From a virus, in the IMG/VR virus record IMGVR_UViG_3300048883_000431, positions 48,230 through 112,229 of that record: DNA of 64,000 bases. One strand, written 5' to 3'. Positions 52,453-59,893 of the stretch are shown in pieces. The position numbers and the translations under genes were made by a program. Below the pieces are notes generated by a model. That model had not been told where the DNA came from, searched no databases, and was given only the letters and a program-made list of their open reading frames with translations. Positions within the stretch are counted from its first letter, which is position 1. Every line of letters starts with the position of its first letter.

Positions 52453-53049
52453 TTAAATTCGAGGTTCTGCTGCCCACACACCGTATAGGGCGGGGTCGCC
52501 CTCGTGTGCTCCGAAGAAGAAGTTGCCTGGAAGCTCGTCGTTGATCGCGTCCGTGAGCTCCTCGATGGTGTACCCGCCGCTCTCGCGCAGGTCGGTGTAG
52601 TCGACGCGCTCGGTGTTCCCTTCCTCAATCGCCACGAAGACCTCCCAGTTCGTGTCCTCTACGGCATTGGCCCGCTTGGCATTGAGGGCACGCAGTGTGC
52701 CCTCGAACGCCGCGATGAGATCGGACTGCTTCAGCGTGTCCTGACTCACGATCCGTTCCATCTCCCAATTCCTCCTAGAAGGTCGTCCCCTTTGCTCGGG
52801 TGGTAGGGCAACCCATCCCCGCTCAATCAGTATGTCGGTGACGCCTGCATACCAGCCGTCACGCCACTGCTCCTGCGGGGTGCTGTCCTCCCCGGCCACG
52901 TCGGGCATCAGCCCCATCGCCGTGGCCGGAAGCTCCCCGAGGCGGACTGACATCAGCCCGCTACGGAGTGCGAGTTCATCGACCGCCTCGATCATCTCGA
53001 CCATCCACAGTTGTCCGGCCTCGTGGCCCTCCCACTTGTGCTCCGGCAT
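52453..53049 (-). CDS. Hypothetical protein, 198 aa (possibly two coupled genes)
   Basis: Residues 1-95 hold MVEMIEAVDELALRSG (shared with the MoxR protein) and EQWRDGWYAGVTDIL. Residues 97-198 (from MERIVSQDTLKQSDLIAAF) look like a second small protein with its own AGGAGG about 11 bases upstream at 52760, so internal initiation or a former two-gene arrangement is likely. The frame is continuous. No family is recognised. Confidence 0.55.
   Translation of the reverse strand: MPEHKWEGHEAGQLWMVEMIEAVDELALRSGLMSVRLGELPATAMGLMPDVAGEDSTPQEQWRDGWYAGVTDILIERGWVALPPEQRGRPSRRNWEMERIVSQDTLKQSDLIAAFEGTLRALNAKRANAVEDTNWEVFVAIEEGNTERVDYTDLRESGGYTIEELTDAINDELPGNFFFGAHEGDPALYGVWAAEPRI
52958..52992 (-). repeat. 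35-bp exact direct repeat, copy B
   Basis: Second copy of the repeat at 52030-52064, 928 bp away, in the N-terminal part of the gene at 52453. Confidence 0.9.
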
Positions 53050-53113
53050 GTCCCGCTACCTTCCCCGTTGCGGTTTGGGCCTCCACGGGTTTAGCCCGCT
53101 TCTGACCATAAGA

Positions 53114-53134
53114 GGGCGGCTCGACCCGCCGCCC
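53114..53134 (-). terminator. Intergenic hairpin (terminator/processing element)
   Basis: Perfect 7-bp GGGCGGC/GCCGCCC stem with a 7-nt loop, placed between the stop of the gene at 53150 and the start of the next gene. One of a family of intergenic hairpins (53-58 kb). Confidence 0.45.
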
Positions 53135-53149
53135 TGGAGGGTAACTCGT

Positions 53150-53476
53150 TTACTTGCCGTGGAACGTCGCTGCGTGCGTGCATCCGGGGTTCTCGTTCTC
53201 CACTACACGGGTGACGCCTGCCAGTCCGACCGCATCGACCAGCGCGTCCTGCAGGAGGTCGAGGGCGTATGAAACGTCGTCGCTGATGGCCACCTGATGC
53301 AGCACGCGGTCACGCGGTTCCTCGTCGGTGAACGGCTCAACCTCCAGCTCCACCAGCACGTCAAGGTGGACTGACGTTATTGGGCTGTGCACGCGCTCGT
53401 TGGTCTTGGGCGCAGTCGTCACCTTGCCCCTGGGAGCCCGTTTGTTCGTGCGCGCGGTCGTCTTTGTCTCGTTCAT
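53150..53476 (-). CDS. Hypothetical protein, 108 aa
   Basis: Basic N-terminus (TTARTNKRAPRGKVTTAPK), then an acidic beta-rich part. The start overlaps the preceding stop (ATGA). Function unknown. Confidence 0.6.
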   Translation of the reverse strand: MNETKTTARTNKRAPRGKVTTAPKTNERVHSPITSVHLDVLVELEVEPFTDEEPRDRVLHQVAISDDVSYALDLLQDALVDAVGLAGVTRVVENENPGCTHAATFHGK

Positions 53477-53598
53477 GGCAATGGACCTCTCGGTTTATAT
53501 CGTGCCGCCCACAGGACGGCGAACAGAACGGAGCCCACAACTGCGGTAATAGTAATGACAAACACATCGAGTCCCTCGATACACGAATTGCCGCTCAT
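53473..53598 (-). CDS. Single-TM small protein, 41 aa
   Basis: Starts at the ATG at 53598 and has one hydrophobic segment (FVITITAVVGSVLFAVLW) with a basic C-terminus, so it is a likely inner-membrane peptide. Its stop overlaps the next ATG by 4 bases. Confidence 0.6.
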   Translation of the reverse strand: MSGNSCIEGLDVFVITITAVVGSVLFAVLWAARYKPRGPLP

Positions 53599-53601
53599 CG
53601 T

Positions 53602-53826
53602 CTACCCCCTCAGTATCTTGAGTGCGGCAGCCTTGAACGCAGCTACGAACTCCGTGCGGCCGTTTTCCACCCGAATCCCTCGATGGGTCGCCGCACGACG
53701 CGCCTCCCTACTGAGCCGAACGGTTGCGTCGTCGGGGTGGCTACTGGCCCATAGGGCTCCCGCCTGCCCGCCTTGTACCTTCCGTATCTCGTGCCATCCG
53801 TCCTGCGATTCGGTCGAGATCGGCAT
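53602..53826 (-). CDS. Hypothetical protein, 74 aa
   Basis: Small basic, helical protein (TVRLSREARRAATHRGI, FVAAFKAAALKILRG). Function unknown. Confidence 0.55.
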   Translation of the reverse strand: MPISTESQDGWHEIRKVQGGQAGALWASSHPDDATVRLSREARRAATHRGIRVENGRTEFVAAFKAAALKILRG

Positions 53827-53888
53827 GTCAAGCCGCCTTTCGTGGTTATTATATGGTACCCCGTATCTGCGCCCGTGTCGCAGTTTCT

Positions 53889-54488
53889 TCAGGCGCGTTC
53901 GAGGCCCGCATCCAGTGGTGCCGCGCGCCGACGCTCGATCAGGTAAATCTCGTCGTCCGTGAGCTCCATGAGGGACCTGCGGGCAGGGTCTGGCAAGGGC
54001 TTGTGCGGACGGTCCTCGTCGATGGCGTCGCGTAGCTCCTGGATGTCCTTCCTGAGCTCGTCATACCCTAGCTCGTCATACCCTCCCTTGTTCACCCACG
54101 ACAGGAGCTCCTGGATGTCCTTAGCGTGCTCACTGACCGTGTCGCCCAGCTCGATGTAGTCCCTCTCCAGCTCGTTGAGGTCCGTCGCGGTCGCGCCCTC
54201 GGCCTCCATGTCGTCCATGCGCTCGTTGATGGCCTGGATGGCCGACCGGAACGACGCACAGTCGGACCTGACGTCGTTGAGTCCCACGTCGATCTCGGCT
54301 CGGCTAGCCGCGATCTTGGCCGCTAGCCCGGCCCTGGCGGTGGTGGCACCCATGGCCAGCTCCGTGAGGGCCGCCGTCTGGCTCACCACGGCCTCGCGTA
54401 GGCTAGCGTGGTTGGCAGCGTTCGTGGACACACGCGCTGCGGTGCGCTCCTTGCGCGTCATAGCCCTGACTCCTTTTCGTTTGCCCAT
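53889..54488 (-). CDS. Coiled-coil protein, 199 aa
   Basis: Basic N-terminus (MGKRKGVRAMTRKERT) followed by a long coiled coil with heptad-like spacing (LAAKIAASRAEIDVGL; HAKDIQELLSWVNKGG). There are small tandem repeats (YDELGYDEL; KDIQEL twice). The start has AAGGAGC in a leader shared with neighbouring genes. Function unknown. Confidence 0.65.
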   Translation of the reverse strand: MGKRKGVRAMTRKERTAARVSTNAANHASLREAVVSQTAALTELAMGATTARAGLAAKIAASRAEIDVGLNDVRSDCASFRSAIQAINERMDDMEAEGATATDLNELERDYIELGDTVSEHAKDIQELLSWVNKGGYDELGYDELRKDIQELRDAIDEDRPHKPLPDPARRSLMELTDDEIYLIERRRAAPLDAGLERA

Positions 54489-54512
54489 TGGTAGGCTCCT
54501 TTCAGCTCAAAA

Positions 54513-54538
54513 GCCCTGACGGGTTTCCCCGCCAGGGC
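54513..54538 (-). terminator. Intergenic hairpin
   Basis: 11-bp stem with one mismatch and a 4-nt loop, followed on the minus strand by CTTTTGAGCTGAAAGGAGC leading into the next start. Same layout as 55605-55630. Confidence 0.5.
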
Positions 54539-54647
54539 GCGTACATGATGCTCAGATGTAACCGCTACATGTGGTATCTCCGGTCTTGCGTTCCGTCTGT
54601 CGAGTGGATGGTCGGGGCTACGGTGGCACATCCTTCCACGTCAGCAT

Positions 54648-54884
54648 CTACTCTGCCTCCGTGTCGGTGTAGATGTAGACGGTCGAGTGCGTACGGGAGC
54701 TGTGCATTCCTGTCTCGTCGTCAACCGCGTCTACGTTGATTCCCCGCCGCTCAATGAACCGACGGTCGGCCTCAACCTGCAGTTCCAGCGCCATGTCTAC
54801 GGCCTGCCCCGCCGTGCAGTTTGAGTAGGATTGCACCACGGCTGCCCTGTCGGCAATCGTCGTCGGGCTAGTCCTCAGTCGCAT
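54648..54884 (-). CDS. Hypothetical protein, 78 aa
   Basis: Helical middle (AVDMALELQVEADRRFIE) and a beta-like end. Overlaps the upstream gene by 17 bases. Function unknown. The 160 bases between its stop and the next start hold no convincing gene, only the hairpin at 54513-54538. Confidence 0.55.
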   Translation of the reverse strand: MRLRTSPTTIADRAAVVQSYSNCTAGQAVDMALELQVEADRRFIERRGINVDAVDDETGMHSSRTHSTVYIYTDTEAE

Positions 54885-55200
54885 CTTCGTTCTCCTTGTA
54901 CCGTAGCACGAGGAACCTGTGTGAGGCGTTTATGAACGCTGTCAGCCACGACTGATCGTAGATTGACAAGAACCCTGCGATTACCGCAGGCTTGGGCATC
55001 CCAGGCGGCAGTTCCTTGGTCGGAATCTGCGCCTCCAGCACCTGCCTCTGCGCCGCCCTGCAGGTCTCCCGCATCGTTTCAATGGTGGTCAGATCAAGCT
55101 CGTCTCCGGGGTTATAGACCCGCTTGACGCTCTCAGCTGCCCCTTGCGCGTCGCTTTTGGCGCTCAGGCCCACCTGACCCGTGAGGCTCCCGACGTTCAT
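54868..55200 (-). CDS. Hypothetical protein, 110 aa
   Basis: Helical protein (TMRETCRAAQRQVLEAQIPT, WLTAFINASHRFLVLRYK). Function unknown; start overlaps the previous stop by 4 bases. Confidence 0.55.
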   Translation of the reverse strand: MNVGSLTGQVGLSAKSDAQGAAESVKRVYNPGDELDLTTIETMRETCRAAQRQVLEAQIPTKELPPGMPKPAVIAGFLSIYDQSWLTAFINASHRFLVLRYKENEDATED

Positions 55201-55322
55201 CGCCCGTCCCTCCTCCTGCTTTTGCCCTTGCGCAGCCGCTTGGATGTGCTGACGGTCAGCGACACCAGTCCAAGGACCACGAAAACCACTGCACCGCCCG
55301 CCATCACTAGAAGCTGCCCCAT
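55197..55322 (-). CDS. Single-TM small protein, 41 aa
   Basis: Starts at the ATG at 55322, sharing a base with the previous stop (TAATG). One TM segment (VMAGGAVVFVVLGLVSLTV) followed by a basic tail (KRLRKGKSRRRDGR). A second small membrane peptide like the one at 53473. Confidence 0.6.
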   Translation of the reverse strand: MGQLLVMAGGAVVFVVLGLVSLTVSTSKRLRKGKSRRRDGR

Positions 55323-55582
55323 TATACTGCCTTCCTTATGATCTCGGATGTTTGGGCGATGCTCAACGCCATACGTCTGCCGCTGCATCTGATAACGTGT
55401 CGGAGGTTGCGCGCGTGGAACTCATACCTCTCGCTTGTGCGGGTGTTGTACCCTACGAACTTGTCGATGAACTCGCACTCCGTGAGGACGAAGTGTGCCT
55501 TGCCTGGGTGTTCGAGGAGGACTACGACGTCCCCCTCGAAGAACTCGCTTGGGTGTGTCAGGGGGTCCATGTCAGTTGGCAT
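55322..55582 (-). CDS. Hypothetical protein, 86 aa
   Basis: Beta-rich protein (GDVVVLLEHPGKAHFVLTEC). Start has AAAGGAGC after an intergenic hairpin. Function unknown. Confidence 0.6.
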   Translation of the reverse strand: MPTDMDPLTHPSEFFEGDVVVLLEHPGKAHFVLTECEFIDKFVGYNTRTSERYEFHARNLRHVIRCSGRRMALSIAQTSEIIRKAV

Positions 55583-55604
55583 GTTCGCTCCTTTCAGCCC
55601 AAAA

Positions 55605-55630
55605 GCCCGCTGGCACTTCCACCAGCGGGC
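55605..55630 (-). terminator. Intergenic hairpin
   Basis: Perfect 9-bp GCCCGCTGG/CCAGCGGGC stem, followed by CTTTTGGGCTGAAAGGAGC and an ATG. The tail nearly matches that after the hairpin at 54513. Confidence 0.55.
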
Positions 55631-55652
55631 GTTGCATTGGGCTCTCGTACGA

Positions 55653-55841
55653 TTAGGCTAGCTCGACGGTGTACTCCGTGTCGAGCATCTCGATGTCGCC
55701 GCTGCACCCCATACTGTCCCACTCGACGGCGCAGTCCTGCCCGGTCACCAGGTCAAGCGCCTCGTCCTCGTTCGCCGCGTCGACCTCGGTGATGTAGTTT
55801 CGGTACTCAGGCACGACGCTGCGTATCATGTAGCGTGGCAT
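55653..55841 (-). CDS. Hypothetical protein, 62 aa
   Basis: Start at the ATG at 55841 overlapping the previous stop (TGATG). Beta-alpha-beta small protein (YMIRSVVPEYRNYITEVDA). Function unknown. Confidence 0.6.
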   Translation of the reverse strand: MPRYMIRSVVPEYRNYITEVDAANEDEALDLVTGQDCAVEWDSMGCSGDIEMLDTEYTVELA

Positions 55842-56125
55842 CAGTAATCGTCTCCCCATGACTCGCCCGCGTCCGCTTCGCTGAACCAGCTTGGCGCGCT
55901 GTGGGACATCTGCGGGACCGGCGGCCTCCCGCGTCCGTTGTTCCCGAGGCCTGGATACGTCACCTCGAACTCGTCGTAGGGTCCGAGCCACGAGTAGCTC
56001 GTCTCCCCTTCCAACACGCTCCCGCGTGGGTGGGTGGAGACGCCGTAGAGCGCCTCCTCGTAGTTGCTGTCCGCCCACACCTCGACCGAATCGTAGTCGT
56101 TCCCTCGAACTGTGACCTTAGCCAT
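55841..56125 (-). CDS. Hypothetical protein, 94 aa
   Basis: Acidic with Trp and Tyr residues (YDSVEVWADSNYEEALYG). No domain recognised. Confidence 0.55.
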   Translation of the reverse strand: MAKVTVRGNDYDSVEVWADSNYEEALYGVSTHPRGSVLEGETSYSWLGPYDEFEVTYPGLGNNGRGRPPVPQMSHSAPSWFSEADAGESWGDDY

Positions 56126-56300
56126 TGCGGTTCATCTCCACGTCTGCGAACACTAGTGCATCGACCATCTCCGCCATCCGTATCACGGCCGTAGCTACGT
56201 CCTCCGCTCCCTGTGCTGACTCCATGATCCCGTCGACGCCTAGCACGTCGGGGTGGTTTATCAAAACCTGGAACGACTCTCGAAGCGTCAGCTTGGGCAT
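56118..56300 (-). CDS. Hypothetical protein, 60 aa
   Basis: Start at the ATG at 56300, 12 bases after the upstream stop. Helical (AEDVATAVIRMAEMVDALVF). Overlaps the next start by 8 bases. Function unknown. Confidence 0.5.
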   Translation of the reverse strand: MPKLTLRESFQVLINHPDVLGVDGIMESAQGAEDVATAVIRMAEMVDALVFADVEMNRNG

Positions 56301-56311
56301 CCCGTATTTGT

Positions 56312-56539
56312 TCACTCGTAGCTCCCAGGGTTTGCGACCCATCTCCGCTCGATCATGTTGTCGAGTGCGCCGTGGAAGAACTCGTTCCTCCACAGCGCGA
56401 AGTCTGCGAACGAGCCGGTCGACTGATGCCGCGCCGCCTCGCTCTTCGCCACCACGACGAGGTGGGCGAGGTCGATGACCCCTGCCGGGACCATCTCGTC
56501 GACCCACTCCCACCCCAAGTCGTACCCCTCAGACAGCAT
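56312..56539 (-). CDS. Hypothetical protein, 75 aa
   Basis: Helical with aromatic residues (SFADFALWRNEFFHGALDNM). Function unknown. Confidence 0.55.
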   Translation of the reverse strand: MLSEGYDLGWEWVDEMVPAGVIDLAHLVVVAKSEAARHQSTGSFADFALWRNEFFHGALDNMIERRWVANPGSYE

Positions 56540-56807
56540 TGGGCACGCCCCTCGTCAGAGTGAACGTCACGGTCTGGTCCAGGTCCAGACCAGCCAACGC
56601 TCCCGACACGAAGCCGTCTCGCCAGCAGCACCGGTGCTCGATGCCCAGGCCCTCCGGTCGTAGCTCCTCCTGCGTCGTCCTGAGCTTGCTGACCGGCATT
56701 GACATGAGGCCAGCGAGCCGCTGCGCCTTGCCCCACTCCAGCCCCGAGATGAATCCGTCGCGCCTTACGTTCTCCACGCGCGTTCCCTCCGCCTTGCTGC
56801 CCGCCAT
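56529..56807 (-). CDS. Hypothetical protein, 92 aa, with internal repeat
   Basis: Contains the pattern RRDGFISGLEWG near residue 15 and WRDGFVSGALAG near 62, an internal duplication. A similar WRDGWYAG occurs in the protein at 52453. Function unknown. Confidence 0.6.
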   Translation of the reverse strand: MAGSKAEGTRVENVRRDGFISGLEWGKAQRLAGLMSMPVSKLRTTQEELRPEGLGIEHRCCWRDGFVSGALAGLDLDQTVTFTLTRGVPNAV

Positions 56808-56858
56808 AGCCAGATCATGGTGTCCCTCCAGTTGGTGGTTCTCGGTTCTAGCACGAAA

Positions 56859-56882
56859 GCCCGCCAGCCGAAGCTGACGGGC
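56859..56882 (-). terminator. Intergenic hairpin
   Basis: 10-bp stem with one mismatch and a CGAA-type tetraloop region between genes at 56904 and 56807. Confidence 0.5.
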
Positions 56883-56903
56883 GAGGGTAACGTGTTCGCT
56901 GTA

Positions 56904-57173
56904 TTAGGCCATTTCGAGCGCTACTTCACGCCCCAAGCGCCAGGCCATGACGTAGGCGCTCTCTTGGTCCTCGTCGCTCTCGTCGAGCCCCACCCTGTTC
57001 GCGAGGAACAACCAGGACATCCGTGAGCGTTCCCCCAGCGGGCGTGCATCCAGCACCTTCGACTTGCGCAGTGCGCTCAACTCACCGGCCTCGAAGCCGA
57101 TCTCCGCCGCGCGTCGCTCCGCCTTGGTCAGCGGTCCCATCCGATCCTCGATGTCGCAGAAGGTTTTGGGCAT
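56904..57173 (-). CDS. Hypothetical protein, 89 aa
   Basis: Helical (TKAERRAAEIGFEAGELSAL). Start at 57173 overlaps the upstream stop by 1 base. Function unknown. Confidence 0.6.
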   Translation of the reverse strand: MPKTFCDIEDRMGPLTKAERRAAEIGFEAGELSALRKSKVLDARPLGERSRMSWLFLANRVGLDESDEDQESAYVMAWRLGREVALEMA

Positions 57174-57457
57174 TAGCTCCCTGCCTTAGTTACGCCTGCC
57201 TCGAACGCGGCGCTGTAGACGTCTCGTAGGGTTGCGTGTTGTCCTCGTATAGCGGGCTCGTCCGCCCACCCGTCGAGGTAGTTGCGCCAGTATGTGGCGA
57301 CCGTCCTGCCGGGCCACCGTGTTCCAGCCAGGCTTCCCGACCAGTAGCCAGCGTCCGCTACCCACTGCGGGGCGGCGTTCACCGCGTCCGAGTAGGTGCC
57401 GCCTAGGTAGGCGCGGACGGCTGCGTCCTCTACGAGTCTAACTGTATCGTGGGGCAT
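57173..57457 (-). CDS. Hypothetical protein, 94 aa
   Basis: Trp/Tyr-rich helical protein (WVADAGYWSGSLAGTRW, YWRNYLDGWADEPA), loosely like the small proteins at 56529 and 52453. Function unknown. Confidence 0.6.
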   Translation of the reverse strand: MPHDTVRLVEDAAVRAYLGGTYSDAVNAAPQWVADAGYWSGSLAGTRWPGRTVATYWRNYLDGWADEPAIRGQHATLRDVYSAAFEAGVTKAGS

Positions 57458-57512
57458 GTCATCAATCTAGTTACACGAGCTACGTGATGTGCTCATGTCG
57501 GTCAGCACAAAG

Positions 57513-57537
57513 GGCCGCTGGCATTACACCAGCGGCC
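57513..57537 (-). terminator. Intergenic hairpin
   Basis: Perfect 9-bp GGCCGCTGG/CCAGCGGCC stem with a 7-nt loop, followed by CCTTTGTGCTGA. The same stem recurs at 58024-58048 with a different loop. Confidence 0.55.
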
Positions 57538-57562
57538 TTGCGCGCGTATAGGATAAAGGAGT

Positions 57563-57748
57563 CTAATCGAAGATGGCCAGCGCTCGTTGGGCGTCTTCCA
57601 GTTCTGCCATCGCCACCGCTGAGTAGGCGGGCTTGGCGGCGTTCTCCGCCTTGACCACCTCCTCGGTCAGTCGCGTGATCTCGTAGCGCAGCGCTCGTCG
57701 GGTGACGAACGCCTCGTGCTGGGTCATATCCCGGTTCAGGGTATTCAC
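57563..57748 (-). CDS. Hypothetical protein, 61 aa
   Basis: GTG start at 57748 with GGGAG eight bases upstream; a GTG at 57757 is the alternative. Helical (VKAENAAKPAYSAVAMAELE). Function unknown. Confidence 0.5.
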   Translation of the reverse strand: MNTLNRDMTQHEAFVTRRALRYEITRLTEEVVKAENAAKPAYSAVAMAELEDAQRALAIFD

Positions 57749-57765
57749 GTTGCTCACTCCCGCGA

Positions 57766-57999
57766 TTAGGTGACGTTCTCGTAGCGCTCTTTGAGGTAGT
57801 CCACGTTTGCGCTGACCATGCGTATCAGTCGGCCCCAGGAGGACTTGTGCTGCGTGATATATCGCTCCACGCCCTCTAGTCGCTCGATGACGGGTAGCAG
57901 CTCCAGTGCATTAGTCGTGCGCTGTCGCCGTGCACCCTCTTCCCAGGCATCCCGGATGAGCTGGTTCACCTCGTCTACTGTGTGTTCGCTGCGAGCCAT
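57766..57999 (-). CDS. Hypothetical protein, 77 aa
   Basis: Helical, coiled-coil-like (VIERLEGVERYITQHKSSW). ATG at 57999 with AAAGGGGCC upstream after a hairpin. Function unknown. Confidence 0.6.
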   Translation of the reverse strand: MARSEHTVDEVNQLIRDAWEEGARRQRTTNALELLPVIERLEGVERYITQHKSSWGRLIRMVSANVDYLKERYENVT

Positions 58000-58023
58000 G
58001 ATATGGCCCCTTTCAGCGCAAAG

Positions 58024-58048
58024 GGCCGCTGGCGTTATACCAGCGGCC
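58024..58048 (-). terminator. Intergenic hairpin
   Basis: Perfect 9-bp stem identical to that at 57513-57537 with a different loop, followed by CCTTTGCGCTGAAAGGGGCC and the next start. Confidence 0.55.
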
Positions 58049-58068
58049 TCCGTTACTCGCTCCCTTGA

Positions 58069-58209
58069 TTAGCTGCGTATGATGAGCAGCATGATAGCGT
58101 CCTCGATACGCTCGAACCGGTCGATAGCAGCCGCTGTGATTAGACGGCCACACTCACGCGCCAGGTGATCCCTGTGCGCAATCGCGGCTAGGATAGCCTC
58201 AATTCGCAT
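58069..58209 (-). CDS. Small helical protein, 46 aa
   Basis: ATG at 58209 with GGGAG six bases upstream; encodes a helical peptide (IEAILAAIAHRDHLAREC, RFERIEDAIMLLIIRS). Function unknown. Confidence 0.55.
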   Translation of the reverse strand: MRIEAILAAIAHRDHLARECGRLITAAAIDRFERIEDAIMLLIIRS

Positions 58210-58261
58210 AACACACTCCCATGATATAGCCCCACACAGAGCCCGTTGCTCTCTCCGCAGG

Positions 58262-58280
58262 TACAGTACACTGTACTGTA
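58262..58280. promoter_or_regulatory. Perfect 19-bp palindromic operator candidate
   Basis: TACAGTACA, one central C, TGTACTGTA: 9-bp arms around a single base. It lies in the 280-bp gap upstream of the small genes at 58069-53150 and is the best operator-like site in the window, for a homodimeric repressor. The rest of the gap (58210-58490) shows no other gene, only the hairpin at 58444. Confidence 0.5.
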
Positions 58281-58443
58281 ACCTTGGGCGGAATTATGGT
58301 GGGGAGACAGGTGGGATTTCAAAACAGATTTAGCCCACCAGTCGCCTTAGATATCTGGGGACAATCCCCCAGGTAGGGTGTTTCTCTCACAGCATAACGC
58401 TGTGCCCTAATGACACCAGTACCTCATCAGATTAGGATGCAGA

Positions 58444-58461
58444 GGAGGCCCGTTGGCCTCC
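58444..58461 (-). terminator. Hairpin after the 228-aa gene
   Basis: Perfect 7-bp GGAGGCC/GGCCTCC stem with CGTT loop, just past the stop of the gene at 58491. Confidence 0.45.
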
Positions 58462-58468
58462 CCTACGA

Positions 58469-58483
58469 TATGCTACAGTATCC
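58469..58483. repeat. 15-bp inverted repeat, left copy
   Basis: TATGCTACAGTATCC; its reverse complement occurs at 59268-59282, so the two flank the 228-aa gene at 58491-59177. Confidence 0.7.
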
Positions 58484-58490
58484 GTACCCG

Positions 58491-59177
58491 TCACGCGCTC
58501 TCGAATTGGTCTACAGCCGCGTTGAGCTGAACATCCAAATCCTGAGCGTTGGCGAACGTAGCGCCCGCGTCAGATAAGATGTTCTTGATGACACGCCACA
58601 GGGAGTCCCCGTGAGGGCCTTCCCTGAAGGAATCAGTGTCGTCTACATCCCCGGTAAGGCTGCCCATAACGTAGGGAGCCTTACTGCTGCTGCCCAGACC
58701 CGTGATAACGCTGAAGCCCCGTACAGAGGCCTCCTTCAGGGTGATAGTCACACCCCAGGGCGCGTCATTGCCTGCCGACACCGCCTGCAACAAGCGCACG
58801 TAGCCGCGTCGCAGGTTCCTGGATTCAGGGCCACGTCGCGTGTACGACATTACCCTGTCACCGGTCGAGCCGTTGCTCGCCGCGCCGATAGGAACCGTCA
58901 CGGTGAGCTCGTCCGCAGTGATGGTGATGACGGTCTTTTTCAGACCAGGCTCCACCATAGCGTTGCGCACGCGCTCAATCAGGCCGCTAGGGACATCCGC
59001 CGGTAGCGAATCCGTCACGTCCGCCTTGATAGCGGCCGCAGCGGTCTCCTTGGCCTCCTTGCCCTGCCTTGCCTTGGCCTCCGATACCTTGGACGCGACG
59101 GCGGATTTAGCCTCCGCCAGCTCGTCCTGGTCCATCTCAGCCATGAGCGCAGCAAGCCGTTCCTGTTTCGTAGCCAT
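58491..59177 (-). CDS. Hypothetical protein, 228 aa, flanked by inverted repeats
   Basis: The ATG at 59177 has GGAGGGG eight bases upstream. The first 55 residues form an acidic coiled coil (LAALMAEMDQDELAEAKSAV); the rest is alpha/beta (KKTVITITADELTVTVPIGA, SRNLRRGYVRLLQAVSAGND). It may bind DNA or another protein, but no family is recognised. The 5' leader has two hairpins (59205-59241) and the gene is bracketed by 15-bp inverted repeats. Confidence 0.7.
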   Translation of the reverse strand: MATKQERLAALMAEMDQDELAEAKSAVASKVSEAKARQGKEAKETAAAAIKADVTDSLPADVPSGLIERVRNAMVEPGLKKTVITITADELTVTVPIGAASNGSTGDRVMSYTRRGPESRNLRRGYVRLLQAVSAGNDAPWGVTITLKEASVRGFSVITGLGSSSKAPYVMGSLTGDVDDTDSFREGPHGDSLWRVIKNILSDAGATFANAQDLDVQLNAAVDQFESA

Positions 59178-59204
59178 TATTGTACCCCTCCAGATAAGGC
59201 TGCC

Positions 59205-59241
59205 GTTGGAGTCGCACCAACCGCCTGGAGACCATCCCCAG
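59205..59241 (-). other. Paired leader hairpins
   Basis: A 5-bp stem GTTGG/CCAAC with loop AGTCGCA (plus-strand reading) and an adjacent 7-bp stem (59225-59241) lie in the 5' leader of the 228-aa gene. They resemble a tRNA T-arm, but spacing and acceptor pairing do not make a tRNA. Confidence 0.35.
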
Positions 59242-59267
59242 ACGCCACTAGGGGCGGCCATAGGGAG

Positions 59268-59282
59268 GGATACTGTAGCATA
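59268..59282. repeat. 15-bp inverted repeat, right copy
   Basis: GGATACTGTAGCATA; reverse complement of 58469-58483. Confidence 0.7.
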
Positions 59283-59890
59283 CGATTCACGTATAGCATG
59301 TGGGCTGCATATAGCAGCATACTGCAACAGATTGCCAGACAGTGCAGTGTAAGTTAGCCATAGGCGCATTACGCGCACAGAGGCTGATCAGATAATAGAC
59401 GTCTCCGGATGTGGGTCGCGCGCCTAATGCGCGCCACCTTCACCTGACTATACGCACGGTCCGTGCCAAGTACGCACCCCGAACGTCCCGGCAAGGTGTA
59501 ATAAATATTCACGACATCACTCCGTAGTTGCGGATGGCACGCCGTCAAGCCGCGCGGCCAGGCGCATACGCGTATCAACTACACCAGTTGAATTCACATG
59601 TCTCCAGAGTGGGCGCCACGCGCCGTATGCAAGGATTGTGCCTAGAATTAATCGCGGGGAGAAATACGCGCGCAACAGAATTGTAACGGCTAAACCAGCG
59701 TATTCGAGGGCAATATCGGGGAAGGTGTTCAAATATCGTCTTTGGATTGCGCACAGAGGTCAAATATCGTCTTATACTTGGGGCCGACTAACGCCTTCCA
59801 GTTACATGTAAATCTCCTTCCCTCGCCGTGATTCACGAAACAAATATACCGCCGGGATATATTCCACGTAACTACCAGGACAGTGGTTCG
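59283..59890. other. Non-coding stretch with a short direct repeat
   Basis: No convincing gene on either strand; frames here have mixed composition and no Shine-Dalgarno sequences. It holds the 13-bp direct repeat CAAATATCGTCTT at 59730-59742 and 59761-59773, leading into the motif array. Confidence 0.5.
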
Positions 59891-59893
59891 GGT

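Noticed and set aside
53848-53853. Promoter with TATAAT on the minus strand
   Set aside because: The -10 is perfect but no -35 element lies at 15-19 bp; the nearest GCGACA is 22 bp away.
59198-59259. tRNA gene or remnant
   Set aside because: A T-arm-like hairpin is present, but the acceptor strands have a mismatch and the total length is only about 62 nt; kept only as leader hairpins.
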